64,000 nt of DNA from Roseovarius sp. MMSF_3359 (GTDB taxonomy: Bacteria > Pseudomonadota > Alphaproteobacteria > Rhodobacterales > Rhodobacteraceae): NCBI RefSeq assembly GCF_030733385.1, contig NZ_JASHJC010000002.1:1-64000 (forward strand). The letters run 5' to 3'. Shown one piece after another: positions 34,067 through 43,800 of this stretch; positions within the stretch are counted from its first letter, which is position 1; each line of letters starts with the position of its first letter. The notes beneath the pieces were generated by a model. That model had not been told where the DNA came from, searched no databases, and saw nothing but the letters and a program-made list of their open reading frames with translations. Both the position numbers and the translations under genes were made by a program.

Positions 34067-34768
34067 CTATTCCCTGGCTCCGATTGAAAGTTCAACCGGG
34101 GTCAGGTCATCGACAGCGCCCTGCAACACGTCCCCGGACTGCACCGGACCCACACCCGCAGGCGTACCGGTATAGATCAGATCACCGGGCCGCAGGTGAT
34201 AGAAGCCCGAAAGATGTGCGATGATCTCGGGCACCGACCAAACCATATCGGACAATCGCGCAGCTTGAACCGTTTCGCCATTGCGCATCAACTTGATGGA
34301 TTGCGCGTCGATCTCACCGAAATCCGCGGCCGGGCTGAGCGACGCAAGGATCGCTGAATTCTCGAAATCCTTGCCTAGATCCCAGGGGCGGCGCTTGTCC
34401 TTAGCCGCACCTTGCAGGTCGCGCCGTGTCAGGTCGATGCCGCAGCCATAGCCCCAGACCGCCGCCATCGCATCGCCCTTCGTGACCCTGAAAGCGGGCT
34501 GGCCAACAGCCACGACGAATTCCATCTCGTAATGACAATCCTGCGTGCCCGGCGGGTAGGCTATCGTGCTGCCGGAGGCACAGAGGGCATGGGCGGATTT
34601 GGTGAAGTAAAACGGCGCTTCGCGATCCACCTCGTTGCCCATTTCCGCCGCATGGGCCGCGTAATTGCGCCCGACGCAGAAGATACGCCGCACCGGAAAC
34701 CCGCTTGTGCTGCCCGCGATTGCGGCCACGGACAGATCAGGCGCGGCAAAGATCAGATCATTTGGCAT
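34067..34768 (-). CDS. Fumarylacetoacetate hydrolase (FAH) family protein
   Basis: This 233-residue enzyme has the FAH fold pattern: 'FCVGRNYAAHAAEMG', the metal ligands in 'HYEMEFVVAVG' (Glu-x-Glu), 'GYGCGIDLTRRDLQ' (Asp), and the C-terminal 'LRPGDLIYTGTPAGVGPV'. Members cleave or decarboxylate acylpyruvates such as maleylpyruvate, oxaloacetate or fumarylpyruvate. It converges with mcd and leaves 16 nt between stops. The specific substrate is not predictable. Confidence 0.9.
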   Translation of the reverse strand: MPNDLIFAAPDLSVAAIAGSTSGFPVRRIFCVGRNYAAHAAEMGNEVDREAPFYFTKSAHALCASGSTIAYPPGTQDCHYEMEFVVAVGQPAFRVTKGDAMAAVWGYGCGIDLTRRDLQGAAKDKRRPWDLGKDFENSAILASLSPAADFGEIDAQSIKLMRNGETVQAARLSDMVWSVPEIIAHLSGFYHLRPGDLIYTGTPAGVGPVQSGDVLQGAVDDLTPVELSIGARE

Positions 34769-34879
34769 GGGACCCCCGTCTCGAATGATACCCGCCCGTT
34801 ATGCGGTGCCGATGATTGCCTGTCAAAACGGGTTCGCGCCCTTGTGGCCAATCCGCACGATTTCCCCTAGACCGGCCTC

Positions 34880-35572
34880 ATGAGTTTTGAGCGATATGCC
34901 ATTTACCTTCTGCCGGACACGGGGGCGCTGGCCGATTTCGGGGCTGCCTGGCTGGGATGGGACGCGCGCACCGGAGAGGCCGCCGCGCCGCCATCCCTTC
35001 CTGATCTGCCCATGCCATTGAACGAAATCACCGCAAGGCCGCGCAAATACGGCTTTCACGGCACGATCAAACCACCCTTCAGGCTGGCCCCGGGGCAGAC
35101 CGAGGCGGAACTCCAAACGGCGCTCAGGGACTTCGCGGCACATCAAACGGCGGTGAGCCTTGAGGGGGTGGAACTTGCGCAGCTTGGCCGTTTTCTGGCG
35201 CTCGTCCCGGTGGGCGACACCTCTGGGTTGGCGGCGCTGGCTGCAGACGCCGTTCGCCAGTTTGACAGGTTCCGCGCGCACCTGGATGACGCCGAACTGG
35301 CGCGGCGGCGCCAAAGCCGGTTGACCCCGCAGCAGGACGCGCTGCTGGAGAAATGGGGGTATCCCTATATCATGGAGGCCTTCCGCTTTCATCTTACCCT
35401 GACAGGCAAACTGCCCAAGGCCAAGGCAACGGCGCTGAAAGACCTTCTAGCGCCTGTTCTGACGCCGATGCTGCCAGCGCCATTCACCATCGAATCGCTA
35501 AGCTTGATGGGCGAAGGCAGCGATGGCATGTTCCGCGAAATCGAACGGGTGCCGCTGACGGGGATGCAATAG
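34880..35572 (+). CDS. DUF1045 protein, 2H-phosphoesterase superfamily
   Basis: This 230-residue protein has two HxT/S motifs typical of 2H phosphoesterases: 'FHGTIKPPF' near residue 58 and 'FHLTLTG' near 172. It starts 'MSFERYAIYLLPDTG', a DUF1045 opening. Members often lie near phosphonate genes (phn), but no phn gene is adjacent here. Likely acts on cyclic phosphodiesters; the actual substrate is unknown. It is divergent from the FAH gene with 111 nt between. Confidence 0.86.
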   Translation: MSFERYAIYLLPDTGALADFGAAWLGWDARTGEAAAPPSLPDLPMPLNEITARPRKYGFHGTIKPPFRLAPGQTEAELQTALRDFAAHQTAVSLEGVELAQLGRFLALVPVGDTSGLAALAADAVRQFDRFRAHLDDAELARRRQSRLTPQQDALLEKWGYPYIMEAFRFHLTLTGKLPKAKATALKDLLAPVLTPMLPAPFTIESLSLMGEGSDGMFREIERVPLTGMQ

Positions 35573-35585
35573 GCGGGCGAATTCG

Positions 35586-35611
35586 CGCTTGCGGCATCTC
35601 GTACGCTTGCG
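35586..35611. repeat. Direct repeat upstream of TetR-type regulator
   Basis: CGCTTGCG occurs at 35586-35593 and again at 35604-35611, 18 bp apart start to start, in the 69-nt gap before the TetR gene. It could be an autoregulatory operator, though TetR sites are usually inverted repeats. Low support. Confidence 0.3.
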
Positions 35612-35641
35612 ACCCGCCGGGCGCAGGCTTATGCACCCCTC

Positions 35642-36190
35642 ATGGCCCAGATAACAGCAAAACGACTGACGCAATCCGATTGGCTCGCCGCCGGAATGAC
35701 CGCGATGGTCGAGGCGGGTCCCGACATGCTCAAGGCCGAACCACTGGCGCGCAGGCTGGGGACGACAAAGGGGTCGTTTTACTGGCATTTTGCCGATGTT
35801 CCCGCGTTTCACGCCGCGCTCCTGACGGCCTGGGAAACCCAGGCCACGGGCGAGGCCGTGGCGGCAATTGCCAGCGAAGAGACCCCGGTGGCCAAGCTCA
35901 GGCATTTGGCGCAGATCATCGCCGACGCGGGCGCGGAGACGGCAGCGGATCCATCCATCCGGGCCTGGGCGCGCGGATCAAAGATGGCCGCACAGGCGGT
36001 GGCGCGGGTGGACGCAAAGCGGCTCGCCTTCATGCAGGAACTTCTGTCGGAACTCGATATCGACAACCCGGAAATGGCACGCATTGTCTATGGCGCGAGC
36101 ATCGGCATGGCGGCCCTCGGGCAACCCACGCCGGGCGACAATGGCCGCGCGATCGGCTCGCTCGTCGATCTCATCCTGGCGTTGAGGTAG
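35642..36190 (+). CDS. TetR/AcrR family transcriptional regulator
   Basis: This 182-residue repressor-like protein has an N-terminal helix-turn-helix ('MVEAGPDMLKAEPLARRLGTTKGSFYWHFADVPAFHAALL', residues about 18-58) ending in the characteristic 'KGSFYWHF'. The C-terminal ligand-binding part ('TPVAKLRHLAQIIADAG', 'AQAVARVDAKRLAFM') is divergent and gives no ligand clue. The ATG has no good ribosome site. It is followed after 2 nt by the META gene, so the two may be co-transcribed. Confidence 0.88.
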   Translation: MAQITAKRLTQSDWLAAGMTAMVEAGPDMLKAEPLARRLGTTKGSFYWHFADVPAFHAALLTAWETQATGEAVAAIASEETPVAKLRHLAQIIADAGAETAADPSIRAWARGSKMAAQAVARVDAKRLAFMQELLSELDIDNPEMARIVYGASIGMAALGQPTPGDNGRAIGSLVDLILALR

Positions 36191-36192
36191 CG

Positions 36193-36585
36193 ATGCGGCG
36201 GGGCGTCCTTCTTGCACTAGCTTGCCTGGCACTTGCCGCCTGCCGGGACGAAACCGTGGCGGGCTATGGCGCCTTGGGGGCCACCTGGCAACTCACCGAG
36301 CTCGACGGTGCGCCCTTCGCCGCCAAAGCCACTTTGCAGTTCGACCAGGAGGGTCAGATCACTGGCGACGCCCCCTGCAACCGCTATTTCGGCAAACAAT
36401 CGGCCCCCTACCCCTGGTTTTCAGCTGAAAACATTGGCGCCACCCGGCGCGCCTGCCCCGCATTGGAGCAGGAAACCAAGTATCTCAGCGCCCTAGCGGA
36501 AATGACCTTGTCAGAGGTTTCCGGCGATACGTTGATCCTGAGCAATGATGCAGGCCGCGAGATGGTGTTCAAGGCAGCGGAATAG
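36193..36585 (+). CDS. META domain lipoprotein, HslJ-like
   Basis: This 130-residue protein has a lipoprotein signal with lipobox LAAC (Cys near residue 17). The mature part shows the META/HslJ pattern 'ATWQLTELDGAPFAAKATLQF', 'GDAPCNRYFG' and 'RRACPALEQETKYLSAL'. HslJ-type proteins are heat-shock or novobiocin-resistance proteins of the outer membrane; their activity is not established. It starts 2 nt after the TetR stop. Two cysteines could form a disulfide. Confidence 0.85.
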   Translation: MRRGVLLALACLALAACRDETVAGYGALGATWQLTELDGAPFAAKATLQFDQEGQITGDAPCNRYFGKQSAPYPWFSAENIGATRRACPALEQETKYLSALAEMTLSEVSGDTLILSNDAGREMVFKAAE

Positions 36586-36657
36586 TCCCGGCTATTCGAT
36601 GGACGCCCCCTCCGCCCCCGCGTAACATCCTCGTAGTTTGGGCGGGAGGGGCCATAC

Positions 36658-37023
36658 ATGAAGTTTCACCGGTTATTCGCGGACAAAGACGGCGAGAGCC
36701 ATTGGCAAAGCGTCGAGGTTGCGCTTGCGCCGCGGGTCTTTGCCCCACCTGCACAGGATATCGAGATTTCGGAGCCGGAACCCGCCACGCAGATGATGTT
36801 CCTGAGGCTGCGTGCCGGCTGGGATGAGCCGATCCACCCGACGCCCGTGCGCCAGAAACTCGTGTGCATTGCGGGCCGGGTCGAGGTCACTGCGAGCGAT
36901 GGCGAGATGCGAGAAATCGCACGTGGCGACGTCTGGCACATGGAGGACCGGACCGGCAAGGGCCACCATACGCGGGTCACCAGTGACGAGGATTTCGAGG
37001 CGGTGATCATCCAGTTCGACTGA
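36658..37023 (+). CDS. Cupin-domain protein
   Basis: This 121-residue protein shows a single cupin fold: 'WDEPIHPTPVRQKLVCIAGRVEVTASDGE' and 'RGDVWHMEDRTGKGHHTRV'. The metal-ligand motif is weak: His in 'IHP' and His in 'GHHTRV' are candidates. No signal peptide is seen. GGGAGGGG lies 7 nt before the ATG. Its position between a META gene and convergent recO gives no pathway clue. Confidence 0.78.
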   Translation: MKFHRLFADKDGESHWQSVEVALAPRVFAPPAQDIEISEPEPATQMMFLRLRAGWDEPIHPTPVRQKLVCIAGRVEVTASDGEMREIARGDVWHMEDRTGKGHHTRVTSDEDFEAVIIQFD

Positions 37024-37036
37024 ACTTGCGGCCTGT

Positions 37037-37768
37037 CTAACCCGCCGATTTGCGGAAGCGGTCGACAAACCGCTGCCGCGCCTCGGGAAGAGGCTTGTTG
37101 CCAAGCTCAGCCGCGAGTTGATGACGCAGGAAATATCCAGTAACCTCAAAGCCTTGCGCAATTTCCGCATCCGGCGCAGGGCCATGCCCCATGAGGCAGG
37201 CGGGCAAGGGCAGCAGCCGATCCGCCCATTCCCCGGCCCCCGCCCGCGACACCGCCCGCCCGGTGCGGGGCGAGACAAAACTCAGGTCGTTCGCCGCACT
37301 TCCCATCACCGCGCAGGTCGAAAGATCAAGGCCAAAGCCCAATTCATCCAGCAGGGCCAACTCCCATTGCAGATAGGCCAGCGGCCAGACATCCGCCTGC
37401 CCCAGAAGGTCCAGCAATGCCTCGGTCCGGGCATAAAGCGGCGTGTGCGCCTCGCGTTCCGGCAGGGCAAAAAGCAGCAGCGACGTGACCGCGTTCAGTC
37501 CCGCCAGCGACAGCCGGTCGCCCATCGACGCCGCCGCGCGCGAGCGCAATAATTCTGGTTGAAACGTGCCCAGGTGATCTTCGAGCCGCGCCCGCCAGGC
37601 CAGGTCAAGCTGCGCCCCCGGTTGCAACACCGGCGCCAGCTTGCGCGAGGTCCCACCACGGACCACCCCGGCGTGACGCCCGCGCGAGGGGGTAAAGACC
37701 TCGATGATGGCCGAGGTCTCGCCATGTGTCCGGCTGGACAGCAATATGCCCTGGTCGCGCCACTCCAT
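37037..37768 (-). CDS. recO: DNA repair protein RecO
   Basis: This 243-residue protein acts with RecF and RecR in recombination repair by loading RecA on SSB-coated DNA. The N-terminal OB-fold begins '[26 protein letters not shown]' and is followed by '[10 protein letters not shown]'. The helical C-terminal part has '[27 protein letters not shown]' and a final '[17 protein letters not shown]', as in alphaproteobacterial RecO. The zinc-binding cysteines found in some RecO proteins are absent. AAGGACC precedes the ATG. It is convergent with the cupin gene, 13 nt away. Confidence 0.95.
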   Translation of the reverse strand: MEWRDQGILLSSRTHGETSAIIEVFTPSRGRHAGVVRGGTSRKLAPVLQPGAQLDLAWRARLEDHLGTFQPELLRSRAAASMGDRLSLAGLNAVTSLLLFALPEREAHTPLYARTEALLDLLGQADVWPLAYLQWELALLDELGFGLDLSTCAVMGSAANDLSFVSPRTGRAVSRAGAGEWADRLLPLPACLMGHGPAPDAEIAQGFEVTGYFLRHQLAAELGNKPLPEARQRFVDRFRKSAG

Positions 37769-37836
37769 TCCCGGTCCTTGCCTGCGGTTGAACAGCCATT
37801 GAACATCACCTGCCCGCCGCTGCCAAGGGGGCCTTA

Positions 37837-38775
37837 TTAGGCCGGGCCGCCAAAGCCCGGTGTGCCCGCATCCTCGGGGTGTTTCGCCAGATGTTTGCGC
37901 TTTATGGTCTCGGAGGTGTCGCGCGATCCGTCATGGCTCCACCCTGGCGGAGCAACCGCATACATCAGCCGCTCACGCCAGCTCAGGCCCGGTTGCCGCA
38001 GATCGTGGAAAATGCCAACCCATTCATGGAACGCCACGCGGATGGGGTTGAACGTGCCGAGGTTGCGCACCAGCCCGTAATCGACCTTTTCGCTTTCCAG
38101 TTCCGGAACGAAGGTGCCGAAGATCTTATCCCAGATGATGAAAACGCCCGCATAGTTGGCATCCAGATAGCGCGGGTTACGGCCATGATGGACGCGGTGG
38201 TGGCTGGGCGTGTTCATCACCGCCTCGAACCAGCGGGGCATCCGGCCGATCGCCTCGGTATGTATCCAGAATTGATAGATCAGGTTCAACCCGCCGCAGA
38301 AGAGCACCATCGCCGGGTGAAACCCCAGAAGGATGAGTGGCGCGCGCACGATCATCATGAAGGTGAACGTGCCGGTCCAGGTCTGCCGGAGCGCCGTTGT
38401 GAGGTTGTAATGCTGGCTCGAATGGTGATTGACATGACTGGCCCAGACCCACCGGATGCGGTGGCCGAAGCGGTGCACCCAGTAATACCGCAGGTCGTCG
38501 AGCACGAAACACAGAAGCACCACCCAAACCGACGTCCCAAGATCAAGCGGCGTGATCGCCCAGAGCGTCATGAAGAACCCGTAGGCGATGAAACCCAGCA
38601 GGACGGAGGACGCCACATTGCCCGCCCCCATGACCAGCGATGTCAGCGCATCGCGCGTCTCGTACCGCCCGCCGCGCCCCTTGATGACGATCCAGGCGAG
38701 TTCGATCAGGATGGCCGCGATGAAGAACGGAACTGCCCAATGGGTCACCTCGGGGTAGGTCAAGAGGTCCGTCAT
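37837..38775 (-). CDS. Sterol desaturase/fatty acid hydroxylase family membrane protein
   Basis: This 312-residue integral membrane di-iron protein has the three histidine motifs in order: 'HRFGH' (HX3H), 'HVNHHSS' (HX2HH) and 'HRVHHGRNP' (HX2HH). Four or five membrane segments surround them. Family members hydroxylate or desaturate fatty acids, sterols or ornithine lipids. The start overlaps the stop of the upstream small gene (ATGA at 38775); a TTG at 38781 is possible. The substrate is unknown. Confidence 0.92.
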   Translation of the reverse strand: MTDLLTYPEVTHWAVPFFIAAILIELAWIVIKGRGGRYETRDALTSLVMGAGNVASSVLLGFIAYGFFMTLWAITPLDLGTSVWVVLLCFVLDDLRYYWVHRFGHRIRWVWASHVNHHSSQHYNLTTALRQTWTGTFTFMMIVRAPLILLGFHPAMVLFCGGLNLIYQFWIHTEAIGRMPRWFEAVMNTPSHHRVHHGRNPRYLDANYAGVFIIWDKIFGTFVPELESEKVDYGLVRNLGTFNPIRVAFHEWVGIFHDLRQPGLSWRERLMYAVAPPGWSHDGSRDTSETIKRKHLAKHPEDAGTPGFGGPA

Positions 38776-39164
38776 TTGCAAAACTCCGTCTGGTTCAGCC
38801 AGCGTGGCACTTCATCGTCGGCCAGCGTCAGGTGGATGCGTGGGGCGGCGTAGTCCGGCATGGTGATGCGCACCCCGGTATCGGTCCGGTCGATCTGCGC
38901 ACCGCTGAGGTGTCTTGCCGTCGTGTCCGCCCCCATGGCCCAAACGACGCCCTCACCATCCGCCAGTTCGATCAGCGCGGCACTGTTGTTCCGGCACAGC
39001 GTGATCCGGCGCGGCACGTCATCGGGGAACTCGCGCAGCCAGGCTATGCGCGCGCTGGCCTCGGTCTCGAAGCCGGCGGTCCGCGACAGGCCAAGCAGGT
39101 GCAAAAGCACCGCGATCCCCGCGATCCCGAATATCACCAGCGGCAGCAGAATGGTGAGCGGCAT
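38772..39164 (-). CDS. Small membrane-anchored protein of unknown function
   Basis: This 130-residue protein has one N-terminal membrane segment ('LLPLVIFGIAGIAVLLHLLGL'), then a beta-rich soluble domain with 'PRRITLCRNNSAALIELADGEGVVWAMGADTTARHL' features. It ends in a lone Cys pair candidate ('LCRNN', 'FCK'). It overlaps the sterol desaturase-like gene by ATGA, so the two likely work together. I do not recognise the family. Confidence 0.78.
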   Translation of the reverse strand: MPLTILLPLVIFGIAGIAVLLHLLGLSRTAGFETEASARIAWLREFPDDVPRRITLCRNNSAALIELADGEGVVWAMGADTTARHLSGAQIDRTDTGVRITMPDYAAPRIHLTLADDEVPRWLNQTEFCK

Positions 39165-39281
39165 GTTCCCTCCAACCCCGGGAGTTTAGCCACTCCGGTC
39201 ACCCGATTGTCAAAGATTGCGTTGCGTCACCTGCCCGCGATATGCGTACGGTCAACGGCTCTGTGTCGCCGGGTCTCGCGT

Positions 39282-39848
39282 TCAGGCGCGGCCCGCATCC
39301 GCCGAAAGCGCCAGGGGGTTGATACCCAGCTTGGACAAGGCGGCCTCCCACTTTTCGATATCCGCGGTCGAGAACACCAGATCGCTATCCGCATCACAGG
39401 TGAGCCAGCCGTTCTGGGCAATCTCGCCCTCAAGCTGGCCGGGCCCCCATCCGGCATATCCAAGCGCCATGACCACACGCTCGGGGCCGCGGCCATCAGC
39501 CATGTCTTCGAGAATATCGAGCGTCGCAGTCATCGCGAATTCGTCGTTCACATCCATCGTGGAAATCGCCGAGTGATAGCCATGTTCATGCAGCACGAAG
39601 CCGCGGCCATGTTCGACCGGCCCACCGAAATGCACAGGCATGTCGCGGGCATCTGCACCGATGTCGATCGACAATTGCTCAAGCAAATCCCGCAACCTTA
39701 GGTCTTCTGTCGGCTTGTTGACCACGATTCCCATGGCGCCCTCGTTGGAATGAGCGCACATGAACACAACCGAATGGGCAAATCGCGGATCAAGCATGCC
39801 GGGCATGGCAATGAGCAGCTTTCCGGTCAGTTCAATGTCTTCTGTCAA
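39282..39848 (-). CDS. YqgE/AlgH family protein
   Basis: This 188-residue protein shows the YqgE pattern: 'LTGKLLIAMPGMLDPRFAHSVVFMCAHSNEGAMGIVVNKP', 'HFGGPVEHGRGFVLH' and 'ALGYAGWGPGQLEGEI'. The start is TTG at 39848, 7 nt after AGGAG; upstream in-frame codons to 39890 have no such site. Despite the AlgH name, function is poorly established. It is divergent from the DsbD-N-like gene, separated by 152 nt with a CRP-type palindrome. Confidence 0.93.
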   Translation of the reverse strand: MTEDIELTGKLLIAMPGMLDPRFAHSVVFMCAHSNEGAMGIVVNKPTEDLRLRDLLEQLSIDIGADARDMPVHFGGPVEHGRGFVLHEHGYHSAISTMDVNDEFAMTATLDILEDMADGRGPERVVMALGYAGWGPGQLEGEIAQNGWLTCDADSDLVFSTADIEKWEAALSKLGINPLALSADAGRA

Positions 39849-39923
39849 TAATTGGCTCCTGCGGGGTCTTGCATCCCATCCGCCTCCCAAAAAGAATGGG
39901 CATTCAACAACCCTAGTGCAAGC

Positions 39924-39941
39924 GTGTGATGGCTGTCACAC
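39924..39941. promoter_or_regulatory. CRP-type palindrome
   Basis: GTGTGA-TGGCTG-TCACAC contains the exact TGTGA-N6-TCACA spacing of the classical CRP consensus. It lies between yqgE (minus) and the DsbD-N-like gene (plus), 60 nt upstream of the latter's start. A CRP/FNR-family regulator is the likely binder; which gene it controls is unclear. Confidence 0.6.
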
Positions 39942-40000
39942 ACAAATTTCTCGCTGGAAAGTGAGTTGGCATTTCAACGCTTATCGCCCATGTGGAGGTC

Positions 40001-40810
40001 ATGAAGAACTTTCTGCCTGGCATCTTTTTCGCCGTTTCGGCCCTGCTCTCTACTCCGGCTTTTGCGCAGCAGGGTGGGGACATCCTTGATGCGCGCATCC
40101 TGACCGGATGGCAGCGTGCGGATGGCAAACACGTGTCCGCGCTGCATATCGAGCTCAATGACGGGTGGAAAACCTATTGGCGCGCGCCCGGTGATGCAGG
40201 CATCCCACCGCATTTCGATTGGTCCGCGTCGCGCAACCTGTCCAATGTCGCGATCAACTGGCCGACCCCGAAACGCATCATGCAGGGCAGCGTGCAGACC
40301 ATCGGGTATGAAAACACGCTTACCCTGCCGCTTACCCTGACCCCAACCCGGGCGGGCAAACCCATCACGCTCAGCGGAGAAGTCACGATTGGCGTCTGCA
40401 AGGACGTGTGTGTGCCGCTCACGCTGAAACTGTCCGAAAAACTCCCGATGGGACAGGCAAAGCGCGATCCCCGCATCGTCGCGGCCTTGGCCGACCGGCC
40501 CTATACCGCGGCCGAGTTCAAGGTAGGGCGGGTATCCTGCCGCCTCTCACCGATGACCGACGGGCTGCATCTGCGCGCAGAGATTGATCTGCCCCGCACC
40601 GGCGGGCGCGAATTGGCCATCATCGAAACCGGCAACCCGATGGTATGGGTGGCCCAGACCAAAACCCGGCGCGAGGGTGGACGGCTGATTGCCGAAACCG
40701 AACTCTACCACGTGGAGGGACGCAGTTTTGCCGTGGACCGCTCGGGCCTGCGCATCACCGTTCTGGGCAAGAAGCACACGGTCGATATTCAGGGTTGCTC
40801 CGCCGGGTGA
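40001..40810 (+). CDS. Periplasmic DsbD-N-like protein
   Basis: This 269-residue protein has a Sec signal peptide ending near residue 22 (AFAQ). The mature part matches the N-terminal domain of DsbD ('LHIELNDGWKTYWRAPGDAGIPPHFDW', and 'GVCKDVCVP' with a CxxxC pair near residues 133-137). There is no membrane domain, so it is a stand-alone thiol-reductase domain, unlike full DsbD. It could pass electrons to periplasmic thiol partners. A late pair of cysteines ('VSCRL', 'IQGCS') is also present. The gene is convergent with the RND permease, and the two overlap by 22 nt at their 3' ends. Confidence 0.85.
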   Translation: MKNFLPGIFFAVSALLSTPAFAQQGGDILDARILTGWQRADGKHVSALHIELNDGWKTYWRAPGDAGIPPHFDWSASRNLSNVAINWPTPKRIMQGSVQTIGYENTLTLPLTLTPTRAGKPITLSGEVTIGVCKDVCVPLTLKLSEKLPMGQAKRDPRIVAALADRPYTAAEFKVGRVSCRLSPMTDGLHLRAEIDLPRTGGRELAIIETGNPMVWVAQTKTRREGGRLIAETELYHVEGRSFAVDRSGLRITVLGKKHTVDIQGCSAG

Positions 40811-43800
40811 CCCCTGTGCGGGCGTAGCCCGATGGCCAGCAGCGCATAGAGAAGCAAAACCAGCACGGCGGAGCCTGAAACAAACAGGCAAAGCGCGGCC
40901 AGCATGGCAGGGAGCGCCGTCAGCGCCGGCCAGACCGCCAGCCAGAGGCCCGGGAGCGCGCCGCCAATGAGGGTCAGGCCCATTGTCGCGCCCAGCCACA
41001 GTACCACAGCCCCGACACCCGCCATCATCGCCATCTGCACCCGACGGTCGCGGAACCGCAGCCCCTGTCGCAAAGCGTCGAATTTCCGGCTGACGTCGCG
41101 CTGCATCGCCAAGAGGGCGGGGACGACCAGCAGGACCATGACCATGCCGAAGGCCAACCCGTAGACCAGCGTGATGACCGTCGGCTTGATGAACTGCGCC
41201 TGCTGCGAGCGTTCGAACAGAAGTGGCATCAAGCCCAGTACCGTGGTCAGCGTGGTCAACATGACCGGCCGCAACCTGTCCGCCGCCCCGTCGATGATTG
41301 ACGGGATCAACCCGCGATCCTTGGCGTAATCGTCGATCGTCGTCACCAGGACAATCGAGTCGTTGATGATGATCCCCGTCATGCCCAGAAGGCCCACAAC
41401 CGAGAACATGCTGAGCGGAACATCCCATTGGTAATGGCCATAAATCGTCCCAACGAGGCCGAACGGAATGATCGCCATGACGACCAGGGGACGGGTCCAG
41501 CTTGAGAAAACCCAGGCCAGCACCAGGTAGATCCCGGTCAGAGTCAGGGTCAGGCCAAGGCGCGCATCCTCGAGGAAATCGTCCTCTTGCTCGCTAAGGC
41601 CCGAAAGCTGCCATTCGACCTGTAGGTCAGTGGCAATCGCCGGCAGGATCTCGGTCTCGAGCGCCTGCATAACCGCGACGGCACGGGCCGGGTCATCCTC
41701 GGAGATATCGCCGGTTACGTTGATGAGCCGCACGCCGTTTTCCCGCCGCACGGTCGAGAACCCGTTGCGGCGTTCGACACTGACGATATCAGCAAGCGGC
41801 ACATAGGTGCCATCCGGCGTACGCAGTTGCATCCGCTCCATGAAATCGGCGGTCAATTCGCCTTCGGGCAGTTCCACGCGGATCTCGGCGCTGCGCGGCC
41901 CGAGGGGATAGGTCGCGGCCTCGATCCCGTTCAAACGGTTGCGCAGCACCCGTCCCAGACCGTCGATGGTAAAGCCCAATGCGTTGCCCTGCGCGGTCAG
42001 CTCAAGGATCAGCTCTTCCTTGTCATAGGCAAGGTTATCCTCGACACCGGTCACCTCAGGGAAGCGCAACAAGGCTTCCTTGAGCCGTTCCGACGCTTCT
42101 TTCAGGTCATCTGCGGTAGCCCCGAAAAACTCGACATCCAGCGCATCCCCGCCCGGCCCCGAACGCCACCCCTTGAAGCTGACCGTTTCGACCAGCGGGT
42201 GGTGCTGCACCTTTTCCTGGAGCGCGGCGGCGAAGGCAAAACTGGAATAGGGGCGCAGATCGGCATCAATGAGTTCGATCGCAATCCCGCCCAGTTGATC
42301 GGGGTCCTTGGTGTCTGCACCTGTCAGGCCCCGGCCGGAATTACCCCCCACCTGCCCCAACACGAATTTCAACGGATTGGTGCCGTGGGTCGCCTCATAT
42401 TCCGCACCAAGCTCTTCGGTCGCCCGCTGCATCTCGCGCATCATCGCCATCGTATCGGCCCGGGTAGCACTGGGCGCCATGGCGAAATTGCCGGTCACGC
42501 TGCCCCGTTCGGGCGCGTTGAAGAACCGCCACTTCACGTCACCCGAGATGAAGAGCACCATCTGACTGGCCAACACGACCAATACCAGCGCAAAGACCGG
42601 ATAACGCGCCCAGACCACACCCGCCATGAAGGGCCGGAAAAGACGCTCCCGCACCCAGACAAAACCGGCATTCACCGTCCGGCTGGGCCAGTCATACCAG
42701 TTGTGGTCGCCCGATTTGCGCAGGGCATGGGCCATATGGTTGGGCAGGATCAGGAAACATTCCATCAGGCTGGCCAACAGGACCGCGATCACCGTGAAGG
42801 GAATGTCCACGATCAGGTCACCAAAGCGCCCGCTCACTGCCGTCAAACCGAAAAAGGCGATGAGCGTGGTCAGTGTCGCGGCAAAGACCGGCAGCGCCAT
42901 GCGCCGTGCCGCGCGTTCCGCTGCCACCACCGGTGCCTCGCCATATTTGCGCACCCGCGCATCAGCATGTTCACCCACGACGATGGCATCATCGACCACG
43001 ATCCCAAGCGTGATGATAAGCGCGAAGAGCGAGATCATGTTGATCGTCAACCCACCGACATACATCAACGCAATAGCGGCCAGCATCGCCACCGGAATGC
43101 CCGCCGCCACCCAGAAGGCCGTGCGCGCGTTGAGGAAGAGGAACAAGAGCCCGACTACAAGTGCCAGACCGGTCAACCCGTTTTCCATAAGCATGTTGAG
43201 ACGGCTCGATATCCGCTCGGAGCGGGTGCGGATGAGCTTGACCTCGACCCCTTCGGGCAGGGATTCGGCCATCTCGCGGGTCACCTCCTCGACCCGGCTC
43301 TGGATCTCGATCGCGTCCCCACGGGCGGAGCGGTCTACCCGGATCGACATGGCGGGGTCCTCGCCGACGAAATAACTGCGTTTCTGCGCGATACCCTCAA
43401 CCCGCACGGTCGCCACGTCGCCCACTGTCAGTTTCGAGCCATCCGGGTTGGAGCGCAGGACAATTGCCGCCAACTGCTCAGGGTCGCGTTTCTCGATACC
43501 GGTCCGGACCCGCGTATTGGCCCCGGTCACATCGCCCGCCGGGTCGGCATCGACCTCACCGGCGACCGCCGCAGCGATTTCCGCAAAACTGACGTCATAG
43601 GCGATGAGATTGGCCGAGGGCACTTCGATGATCGTCTCGGGTGCCGAAACCCCACGGACCGTCGTGCGTGTTACGCCCGCGTCAAACAATCGAACCACCA
43701 ATTCATCGGCCAGCAAACCCAACTGATCCGTGCCAACCGGCCCGGTGATGACCAGATCGGTCACCCGATCCCGCCAGGCCCCCCGCCGCACTTCGGGCTC

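Noticed and set aside
35642-36585. TetR and META genes as a regulator-target pair
   Set aside because: Adjacency of 2 nt suggests co-transcription only; no palindromic operator supports regulation of the META gene.
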